A DNA stretch of 29,983 nucleotides from CAZHEV01 sp964531335 [NCBI: uncultured bacterium]. GTDB taxonomy: Bacteria; Eisenbacteria; RBG-16-71-46; CAZHEV01. The position numbers and the translations under genes are program-made. Position 1 is the stretch's first letter. Each line of letters starts with the position of its first letter. The DNA is taken from assembly GCA_964531335.1 (NCBI GenBank), contig CAZHEV010000022.1:1-29983 (forward strand), read 5' to 3'. Below the pieces are notes generated by a model. That model worked only from the letters and a program-made list of their open reading frames with translations. It did not search any database and was not told the DNA's origin. This document shows, one piece after another, positions 23,444 to 29,983 of this stretch.

Positions 23444-26400
23444 CTAGCCCGAGGCTTGCTCTTGCCCTTCGAGAGGCAGCGGCCGCGCGGCGTCCGTGAC
23501 AGCGCCTATCTTGACCGCGTAGCTGCTCTTCTTCTCTATGTCCTCGTCCGTGACCAGATGGACGTCGAGTAGCCCGTCGCTCCGGTATCCGGTTCGCAGG
23601 TAGTTCATCTCGTCGAGACAGAGACTCCATCCCTCGAACCAGCTCAACAGCTCGCGCCGCTGTCCCTCGTCGCCCCGGAAATGGACCAGCAGGTCGATGT
23701 CGCTCACGGGCCCGGCGGTGGCGTTCTTGACGCTTCCGAAGACGTATAGAGCTACCACTCCGAAGCGCCCGGCGTCGAGCTCGCTCGCGATCCGCTCCGC
23801 CATCTTCAGACGCCAGCGCCAGAAATGCACCGGCTTTACGGCCACGGCGGAGTCGCCGGTCGAGGGCGGCGACTGGTGGTCGCCGCTCTGCCGGAACAAC
23901 GCGAGGGCCTCGTCCAGGTCCGCGTTGAGCAACACCTCAAGGACACGGCCGTCTCTCTCCGACGGCACATCGATGACCCGCAACGTGTCAGCGAGATGCT
24001 TGTACTGCGGGAGCAGCTCCGGCAGCAGGTTGTTGGCGGACAGCAGAAAACGCTCGTCGAAGTCGACGTCGGGATCGTCGGGGTAAAGAGGCAGATACGA
24101 GATCCTCGATTCGACGAGATCCTGGAAGAAGTGCGTTCCGAATGAGACATCCGGGACGTACTGTCCCTTCCGGCGCGCGATTTCTATCAGCATCGCGGTG
24201 TTGCTGATGTCCGCGTAGGTGACGCCGACGCCCAGTTTCAGGTCCCCCCGGCTGCCCCAGCGCCCGGGCCCCATAAGTACGAATTGCCGCTTGGGCAGCA
24301 ATTCGTTCAGGCGTCCCACCGCTCGGGCCACGGCCAGGAACTCGCTTCGGCCTCCCAGCTCCGCGTATCGCTCGGGATCGACGTAGACTATATGGGTGAT
24401 ATCCGGCACTCGGCCGTTGGAGACGTAACGGTGCGCCGAGAAAAGCACGTCCTCCTCCGGAACCTCTTTCGGGATCGGAGACGCCGCGGCCTCCTCCGCG
24501 TAGCTCTGGGGCCGACATTGCAATAGATACAGATGCTCTCCATCGTGCGCGAACTCCACGTCCACCGGTGTCCCCAGATGATCCTTCAGGGACTTCATTA
24601 TCGCGTCGAACTGCTTGAGGAAGGGCGTCTTTGAAATGAGCCCTTCGAACGTCGCCACCAGCTCGTCGCGCTCCGTATCGAAGAGCAGCCCGACCGGTCT
24701 CTGCAGCATCTCCTCGCGCAAGACCGAGAAAACGCGATCAAATGCCGGGTACCGCGCTCCGCACTCCCGCAGGAGCTCTTCCATCTCCACGGTCTCGAGC
24801 GTGTGCGTCTCCATGTTGATAACGTCGAGCTTCTTGGGCGAGTATCTCATCACCTCGTCGATTGCTTGGTTTATGCGGAGATTGGGCTGACCCGGAACGA
24901 CCAGTATCGGATAATCGTCGGGCACGCGATCCACCGCCCGGGTGCCGAGGCCGGGCACCATGCGGATCAGCCCGTCCTCGCGCCTGATCCGCGGAGACCA
25001 GCGAAATTCATTGTTGCTGAAGGCCACACCCGAGAAGGCCGGCAGGAAGTACTTGCCCACTCTCTTGCCGATCACCTCTTGAATCAGGATCCCCATCTCC
25101 TCGTTGAAATCGAGGAGTCCGTGCTCGCGCCTGTACTCTATGGGATCGGGGCTGAAGACCGAAGAGTAAACCTCCGCAATGGCGTCGGTCAGCGCTTCGA
25201 GTCGCTCCTTCTTGCTGCCCTGGTTGGCCAGGAAAAGGCTCTTGTACTTCCCGGAGAAGGCCGTGCCCAGGCGATCCTCGAGAAGACTGGAGCTGCGGAC
25301 GATCAACGGGACCTCTCCCAGGTCGTCCAACGCCATCGACAGCCCACTCATGATGTCCGAGGGAAAGGAGGAGCTCTTGAACAAGTGAACCACGTTGGGG
25401 TACTCCTGCCTCACCTGCTCGATGGGCTTGTACTTCTGCTCAACCACGTCGCCCAGGTCGCCGTGACTTATGAAGTCGAGCACGCTGTCGGAGGCGACAT
25501 ACCACGTCCGCGGAACACGTACCTCGCCCACGGCGGGATCGTCGGCAAGCGCCTTCGTGATGATACGGTTGGCCAGAAAGAGTCCGGCCCCTTTACCCCC
25601 GAGCTTTCCATGGCTGTCCGAAGTGACCACGATCCTGTCAACCACGTCCAAGAAGTCCGTGATTTCGACGAACTCCTTCGCCACGCGCACGAAGTCAAGC
25701 TGTTCGGTAAGGAGACGCTGGGTCAGCGTGACCCGCAGGCTGCTGACCGTGGATTTGGACAGAACTCCATCCGCCGTTATCACATGCTGATAGCGCCGCA
25801 GAGCATCCGCTATCTCGGAGACGGAGGACCGCAGGTTGCTCACCACCTTCAACAACTCGCTCGCCTTGTCCTCCTGGATCCAGTGCTGCACGCGCGATAT
25901 GATCTCGTCGTCGCTGATATGGCGGCTCGCGAGCTCAAAGGGCTTCATGCTGAGCAGCGTCTCCGTGTCCGTAATCCGCCGCGGACCCGGCACGTTTTGA
26001 TCGCCGAAGGAGCTGTCCTTCTCGGAGTAGGTCTCGGCTTCGGGGAGCAGCTCGCGCGCCTCACCGACCCCGATCTGCAGGAGGTGGTTCAGCATCTTCC
26101 GGGCGATGCGCATGTACAGGTTGCGATCCGAGTGGCGGAGGAGCTGGATGGGGCCGAGCCAGCCGTCGGTCGGCGCCGTCCCCGCGCGCTGGTCCCGCAT
26201 CTCGTCATGGAGCTTCTTCAAGCGCCGGTAGAACACGTACTGGCTGAGTCGCTCGGCGATCGACTTCGCCAGCCGGACCTCCTCCTTGAGAAACGGCCCC
26301 TCATCGGCCGCGGGGCGCTCCCCGGTGTAATAAATGTTGAGCTCTCCAATGGCCTGGTCCTGTACTACGAGCTGGGCCGTCAAGACCCAGGGAGTGGGCG

Positions 26401-26632
26401 TGAAGTCGCTCGAGCGGTAGGTCGCCCCGTTACAGGTTATCTGGGCTTCGCAAATCTCGGGGAACTGCCACCCCGGAGCTATGACCTTGACCACCCTCGA
26501 GAAGACCTCCTCGAGCGGCAGGTCGCCCCGGCTTAGGATCTCCTCCACCTCGTAGAGACAGTTCAGCTCCTTGGCGCGCTCCCTGAGAGACTCCAGCAAG
26601 CGGTTTCGCGCCTTGCTCGACTCACGAGCCAT
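23444..26632 (-). CDS. PEP/pyruvate-binding (PPDK N-terminal) ATP-grasp protein with GAF-like N-terminus and C-terminal nucleotidyltransferase
   Basis: 1062 residues, cytoplasmic. Residues 1-140 start with a coiled coil and look GAF-like (AQLVVQDQAIGELNIYY). Residues 145-340 are mostly helical and unassigned. The PPDK/PEP-synthase nucleotide-binding domain spans 340-710: GGKGAG (345-350), VRSSSLLED (445-453) and VEFAHDGEHLYLLQCRP (692-708) keep the ATP-contacting Lys, Arg, Glu and Gln. Residues 740-860 hold a domain with GPGRWGS (788-794). Residues 957-1040 are a Pol-beta-type nucleotidyltransferase: GS at 966-967, Asp978, Asp980, Asp1023. The phosphohistidine swivel and PEP barrel are absent. 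It overlaps the upstream paralogue by 11 nt. Reaction unknown; the domains are well supported apart from the GAF call. Confidence 0.82.
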   Translation of the reverse strand: MARESSKARNRLLESLRERAKELNCLYEVEEILSRGDLPLEEVFSRVVKVIAPGWQFPEICEAQITCNGATYRSSDFTPTPWVLTAQLVVQDQAIGELNIYYTGERPAADEGPFLKEEVRLAKSIAERLSQYVFYRRLKKLHDEMRDQRAGTAPTDGWLGPIQLLRHSDRNLYMRIARKMLNHLLQIGVGEARELLPEAETYSEKDSSFGDQNVPGPRRITDTETLLSMKPFELASRHISDDEIISRVQHWIQEDKASELLKVVSNLRSSVSEIADALRRYQHVITADGVLSKSTVSSLRVTLTQRLLTEQLDFVRVAKEFVEITDFLDVVDRIVVTSDSHGKLGGKGAGLFLANRIITKALADDPAVGEVRVPRTWYVASDSVLDFISHGDLGDVVEQKYKPIEQVRQEYPNVVHLFKSSSFPSDIMSGLSMALDDLGEVPLIVRSSSLLEDRLGTAFSGKYKSLFLANQGSKKERLEALTDAIAEVYSSVFSPDPIEYRREHGLLDFNEEMGILIQEVIGKRVGKYFLPAFSGVAFSNNEFRWSPRIRREDGLIRMVPGLGTRAVDRVPDDYPILVVPGQPNLRINQAIDEVMRYSPKKLDVINMETHTLETVEMEELLRECGARYPAFDRVFSVLREEMLQRPVGLLFDTERDELVATFEGLISKTPFLKQFDAIMKSLKDHLGTPVDVEFAHDGEHLYLLQCRPQSYAEEAAASPIPKEVPEEDVLFSAHRYVSNGRVPDITHIVYVDPERYAELGGRSEFLAVARAVGRLNELLPKRQFVLMGPGRWGSRGDLKLGVGVTYADISNTAMLIEIARRKGQYVPDVSFGTHFFQDLVESRISYLPLYPDDPDVDFDERFLLSANNLLPELLPQYKHLADTLRVIDVPSERDGRVLEVLLNADLDEALALFRQSGDHQSPPSTGDSAVAVKPVHFWRWRLKMAERIASELDAGRFGVVALYVFGSVKNATAGPVSDIDLLVHFRGDEGQRRELLSWFEGWSLCLDEMNYLRTGYRSDGLLDVHLVTDEDIEKKSSYAVKIGAVTDAARPLPLEGQEQASG

Positions 26633-28370
26633 ATCTTACAACCCCCCTGCGGCTGCGACCGTCTACCTTGGCCAGAACGAATTTTTCGGAACGGACGTGC
26701 TTGACACGATCTGACTCTCGTATGGTCTCCCGGCGATTCAGCCAGTCCCAATCGACCGTGTAGCGCCCACCGTGGCGCAATGACAAGTATAGGACTCTGA
26801 AACTGATCAGGTTATGAAAAAAATGAGAGCCCTGGCTCAGATCCGGATTCATCTCAGGCAGCGTCGTCTCCACGATCACCCTTGCGCCGGCGATCTGTCC
26901 CCAGTCGACGGGTATCCCGAGCCACGGGTCCGAGCTTCCCCACCGGCCGAAGCCGATCAGCACGTAACCTCGACCTTCTTCCGACAACGATCTGTTGATC
27001 TTGCCGATCTCCGAGGCGATACCCTGCGTGAGCTTTGCCTCGAAAGCCTCCGGCTTGACGAAGACTATGTCTCTGAGATCTTCGCGGACGCCGTTTCCCA
27101 GCACCTCTTCGGACGCCAGGAGCACGCCCGCTCCCGACATCTCATCGACGGTTACATCGACCTCCTCGCCGCCGACCATCATCGGCCGCACCTGCAGGAA
27201 CCCGACGCGCGCGGGCAGACCGGCACGGCGGTCGAGGGTCGCGGCGAGCTCTATCTCCACAGGAGTCCCCAGGCTCTCCTCGGACACCGCCAGCAGGGTG
27301 CGAATGAGCTTGTTGACAGCGAGCGTTGATCCGGAGAGCAGAGGCGCGAAGTTGACAAGCCGCGGCCCCTCGGCGCCGGTCCCCGGGCGCAGCCTGTCGG
27401 ACCCCGGATCGTAGGTGGATGCAAGGAAGCTCAGCGTCCCGTCGTACTCCGCATCCGATAGGCCCGCCCGGCTGAGATACTCGGTTTCCCGGACGGGGTC
27501 CGGCATGGGCGGCCGTCCCATGTGAACAGCCCAGAACTCGGTCTGCGTGTTCTTCAGAAGCTCCCCTATGTTGTTGTAGGGCGGCGGCGCTTGCGGGCGG
27601 GCCGGGCAGTATGTCCAGCAAAGACCCCCATCCACTATCTGCTTCCCCAAACCCAGGGCGAGGCTTACCACTCCCTCCTCGGGCTTAGAGCGTCCGCTCG
27701 GGTAGTAGTTGTATGACCTGGCTACCCCCGAGAGCGTCGGATAGAAGCGGTCTCCGTAGCGCTCGCCGACCACCTCCTGAATCACCACGGCCATCTTCTC
27801 GGCTCGACCTTCCTGCCCTATCGAGCGCAGATAGCTCTTTGCCCCGCCGAAGTACGTCGAGGAGTAGACGAACTTTATGGCCTCGACGAGTCGTCTGAAA
27901 CGCATGTCGACGTCGGCTTGGTTGTTGGGAATCATCTTCGTGCCGTAGACCCCGGCCAGCGGATGCTCGAGCGCGTCTTCCAGCAGGCTCGACGACCGGA
28001 TCGCCAGCGGCGTGCGAACTTCCGAAATCAGTGCGCGCAGGTCCCCGACGAACTCCGCCGGCAGGCTCGCCCGCTGGAAAGCGTGGGCTATGCGGTCATC
28101 CGGCTCATCGGACAAGGCGACGGACCAGAGGGAGTTCCGCTCCATGAACTGCTCGAACAGGCCCGTCGCCAGTACAGTGAGGGTGGGTATGCTCACCGTG
28201 ATTTGTGGAAACTCGTTCTCGGGAAGGCGCGGGAGGATCTCGCGACGAACCGTCCGCAGGCCCGTCGCCTTCCCGCCCAGCTCGCCGCGGCCGATCCTGG
28301 TGAAACTCTCGCTCGCCCCGAAGAACCGGCGGCCGAACTGCGGGGGCCTGTCTTCTCCCGGCGGTGTCAT
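26622..28370 (-). CDS. PEP/pyruvate-binding (PPDK N-terminal) ATP-grasp protein without phosphohistidine domain
   Basis: 582 residues, no signal peptide. The ATP-grasp core covers about residues 25-400: LGGKATG (31-37), AIRSSSLLED (123-132), VIQEVVGERYGDRFYPTLSGVA (196-217) and VEIELA...FLQVRP (371-396) match pyruvate phosphate dikinase N-terminal domains. A C-terminal domain follows with GFGRWGSSDPWLGIPVDW (473-490) and SHFFHNLISFRVLYL. The same domain occurs in the neighbouring 1062-residue protein. No catalytic His swivel domain and no PEP-utilising barrel. AAGAGG lies about 6 nt before ATG28370. The gene is 79 nt after glutamate dehydrogenase and overlaps the next gene by 11 nt, so the two ATP-grasp proteins are probably made together. 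Confidence 0.82.
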   Translation of the reverse strand: MTPPGEDRPPQFGRRFFGASESFTRIGRGELGGKATGLRTVRREILPRLPENEFPQITVSIPTLTVLATGLFEQFMERNSLWSVALSDEPDDRIAHAFQRASLPAEFVGDLRALISEVRTPLAIRSSSLLEDALEHPLAGVYGTKMIPNNQADVDMRFRRLVEAIKFVYSSTYFGGAKSYLRSIGQEGRAEKMAVVIQEVVGERYGDRFYPTLSGVARSYNYYPSGRSKPEEGVVSLALGLGKQIVDGGLCWTYCPARPQAPPPYNNIGELLKNTQTEFWAVHMGRPPMPDPVRETEYLSRAGLSDAEYDGTLSFLASTYDPGSDRLRPGTGAEGPRLVNFAPLLSGSTLAVNKLIRTLLAVSEESLGTPVEIELAATLDRRAGLPARVGFLQVRPMMVGGEEVDVTVDEMSGAGVLLASEEVLGNGVREDLRDIVFVKPEAFEAKLTQGIASEIGKINRSLSEEGRGYVLIGFGRWGSSDPWLGIPVDWGQIAGARVIVETTLPEMNPDLSQGSHFFHNLISFRVLYLSLRHGGRYTVDWDWLNRRETIRESDRVKHVRSEKFVLAKVDGRSRRGVVRYGS

Positions 28371-28449
28371 GTATGCCTCTTACCGCGTCTTACACCCGCG
28401 AGGCGAGCTGGGGAACCATGTACGGGACGACCCTACGGGACCGCGCTTG

Positions 28450-29739
28450 CTAGACCCAGCCGCGGTCCCGGCAGGCTTGGGCCACGCGGTTGATCGCGAC
28501 CACGTAGGCCGCGTCGCGAGTGTAGAGGTTCTGCTTTCGCGCCAACTCGCTGACGGCCAGATACGCCGAAGTCATCTTGAGGTCGAGCTTGCCCAGAACC
28601 TCGTCCATTTCCCAGTAGTAGTTCATGTTGCTTTGGACCTGCTCGAAGTAACTGCAGGTGACGCCGCCCGCGTTCGCGAGAAGGTCGGGGATCACGAAGA
28701 TCTTGCGGCCGCTGAGCATCTCGTCCGCTTGCGGATCCGTCGGCCCGTTCGCCCCCTCGGCGATCACTTTCACACGCTCGCTTATGTCGCCCACGTTCTC
28801 TGCGGTGATCTGGTTCTCCAGGGCGGCTGGAATCAAGATGTCCACGTCTTGGCTCAACCAGGTTTCGCCCGGAAGCTCCTCGTAGCCGAGGTCGGCCGCC
28901 TTGCCCCTGTCTATGTCGCCGAAACGATCCGTGATCTTGCGAAGCTCTTCGAGATCTATGCCCTCCTTCTTCCGGTAGGCGAACGAGCTCTGGGACTTTT
29001 GGTTCCAGCAAGCGACGCAGACCGTGGTTCCGCCGATCCGGTGATAGAGCTCAATGGCGTGCTGTGCGACGTTGCCGAACCCCTGGACGCCGGCAAGCGT
29101 GTCCTCCGGACGAATTCCGAGCTCCTTCAGGGCCTCCCGCAACGCATATACTACCCCGTAACCGGTGGCCTGCGTGCGCCCCAACGATCCGCCCATGCCG
29201 ACCGGCTTTCCCGTAATCAGTCCGGGGTAGTGCCCGCCGTGGATGCTCTCGTATTCGTCGAGCATCCAGAGCATATGCTGGGCGCGGGTCATCACGTCCG
29301 GCGCCGGCACGTCGGTCACGGGACCTATGTCGCGGGCGACCTGCCTGACCCAACCACGACAGATCCCCTCCTGCTCATGAAGGCTCAGCTCGTGCGGATC
29401 GCAGATGACACCCCCTTTTCCGCCGCCCAGAGGCACATCGACGGCCGCGCACTTCCACGTCATCCACATCGCCAGCGCTCGGACCGTGTCCAGCGTTTCC
29501 TGAGGGTGAAAACGCACGCCCCCCTTGCATGGCCCGCGGGCATCGTTGTGCTGCACGCGGAAGCCCTGGAAGACCCTGGTGCCGCCGTCGTCCATCCTCA
29601 CGGGAACGCTGAACGAGTACTCACGCAGAGGCGTGCGCAACAGATCCCTGGTGCCCTGGTCAAGGCCGATCAGATCGGCGATCTTATCGAACTGCGCGCG
29701 CGCCATCTCATAGGGATTGAACCCGGCCCTTCTTGCCAT
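28450..29739 (-). CDS. gdhA: Glutamate dehydrogenase (Glu/Leu/Phe/Val dehydrogenase family)
   Basis: 429-residue hexameric-type enzyme interconverting glutamate and 2-oxoglutarate plus ammonia. Substrate-domain motifs are GGVRFHP, MTWKCAAVDVPLGGGKGG (substrate and catalytic Lys) and VPAPDVMT with the catalytic Asp. The Rossmann domain follows (VQGFGNVAQHA). Length fits NAD-preferring bacterial GDHs of the RocG/GudB type; cofactor specificity cannot be fixed from sequence alone. AGAGGA (29748-29753) lies 8 nt before the ATG. First gene of the block that also holds the two ATP-grasp proteins. Confidence 0.93.
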   Translation of the reverse strand: MARRAGFNPYEMARAQFDKIADLIGLDQGTRDLLRTPLREYSFSVPVRMDDGGTRVFQGFRVQHNDARGPCKGGVRFHPQETLDTVRALAMWMTWKCAAVDVPLGGGKGGVICDPHELSLHEQEGICRGWVRQVARDIGPVTDVPAPDVMTRAQHMLWMLDEYESIHGGHYPGLITGKPVGMGGSLGRTQATGYGVVYALREALKELGIRPEDTLAGVQGFGNVAQHAIELYHRIGGTTVCVACWNQKSQSSFAYRKKEGIDLEELRKITDRFGDIDRGKAADLGYEELPGETWLSQDVDILIPAALENQITAENVGDISERVKVIAEGANGPTDPQADEMLSGRKIFVIPDLLANAGGVTCSYFEQVQSNMNYYWEMDEVLGKLDLKMTSAYLAVSELARKQNLYTRDAAYVVAINRVAQACRDRGWV

Positions 29740-29773
29740 AGTTGTGTTCCTCTCTGTATTCCTCTGCCGTCAC
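29708..29773 (-). CDS. Possible 21-residue upstream ORF overlapping the gdhA start
   Basis: A GTG at 29773 has a near-perfect ribosome-binding site GAGGAGG (29781-29787) at 7 nt, better than that of gdhA. It opens a frame of 21 sense codons ending in TGA at 29708-29710, thus overlapping the first 32 nt of gdhA in a different frame. The peptide is charged (begins TAEEYREEH). It could couple or attenuate gdhA translation, or be a chance opening. Conservation would decide. Confidence 0.35.
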   Translation of the reverse strand: MTAEEYREEHNYGKKGRVQSL

Positions 29774-29890
29774 GAGAAAACCTCCTCACACGACGGCGAT
29801 TCCGGCTGATTGTCTGTCGCCCCTTCGGGACCCTCGGGCGGCTAATCACCCGGGGGGGCGCCTCGACAACGCCTCCAACACACGCCGAAT

Positions 29891-29920
29891 AGCTTACACC
29901 CGCAAAGGCGATAGCGTCAA
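29891..29920 (-). promoter_or_regulatory. Possible gdhA promoter
   Basis: On the minus strand TTGACG (29915-29920) is followed after 18 nt by TAAGCT (29891-29896, only 3/6). The leader would be about 145 nt. It contains a CGCCC/GGGCG helix (29836-29840/29818-29822) and the upstream ORF. The -10 match is weak. Confidence 0.35.
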
Positions 29921-29983
29921 TCCGATACGACCGGGACGGCAGATGGCACTACAAGCCAGCATACATGTTGCATCTCTACTAGT

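Noticed and set aside
24803-26536. 577-codon plus-strand open frame opposite the ATP-grasp gene
   Set aside because: Antisense shadow, His/Arg/Leu-rich with no recognisable domain or ribosome-binding site.
28012-29892. 626-codon plus-strand open frame opposite gdhA and the smaller ATP-grasp gene
   Set aside because: It spans two well-supported minus-strand genes and their intergenic gap; no domain seen.

Overview
The window looks like a chromosomal segment of a GC-rich, Gram-negative bacterium. Evidence for this is a class A penicillin-binding protein, two signal-peptide-bearing probable outer-membrane barrels, a lipoprotein with a lipobox, good Shine-Dalgarno sites and sigma70-like promoters. 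The partial 16S gene carries a CAGTCGAGA variant just after the conserved GGAGGCAGCAG block. From memory, that variant occurs in PVC-type and several candidate phyla. I cannot place the lineage from sequence alone, but nothing points to a well-studied genus. I see no phage, insertion sequence, integrase, tRNA or CRISPR array.

Layout. (1) 1-560 is the 5' part of a 16S rRNA gene on the minus strand, cut by the window edge. It has a boxA-like leader and two tandem promoters with a canonical Rho-independent terminator between them. (2) A class A PBP (982-3084, plus) is transcribed divergently. (3) A minus-strand operon (7107-3124) runs alr, a 60-residue stand-alone Tudor-like protein, cdd, deoC and deoA/pdp, combining D-alanine supply with pyrimidine (deoxy)nucleoside salvage. 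(4) mazG is on the plus strand (7266-8057). (5) A tightly overlapping minus-strand trio (11420-8093) encodes a DNRLRE-like lipoprotein, a PorV/FadL-like barrel and a second probable outer-membrane protein. (6) The gap 11421-11921 holds a striking nested inverted repeat of about 190 nt, which may be a structured RNA, and a promoter. (7) Plus-strand genes follow: a GYD-domain protein, a copper-type P1B ATPase, a dicarboxylate/glutamate symporter, a flavin reductase-like protein, and a molybdenum hydroxylase made of a FAD subunit plus a fused 2Fe-2S/molybdopterin subunit, then an AI-2E/PerM-family permease. (8) 21389-21762 contains two gene stumps joined by what looks like a deletion. (9) A THEP1-type NTPase is on the plus strand. 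(10) A minus-strand block (29739-22500) holds glutamate dehydrogenase, two paralogous PEP/pyruvate-binding (PPDK N-terminal) ATP-grasp proteins and a metallophosphoesterase.

The best candidate for an undescribed system is block 10. Two large adjacent proteins keep the ATP-grasp signature residues of pyruvate phosphate dikinase/PEP synthase. Both lack the swivelling phosphohistidine domain and the PEP-binding barrel that those enzymes need. Both share an unrecognised C-terminal GxGRWGS domain. The larger one also has a probable GAF-like N-terminus and a C-terminal nucleotidyltransferase domain. Gene order suggests a sensory or modifying module next to nitrogen/carbon metabolism, but its biochemistry is unknown to me.
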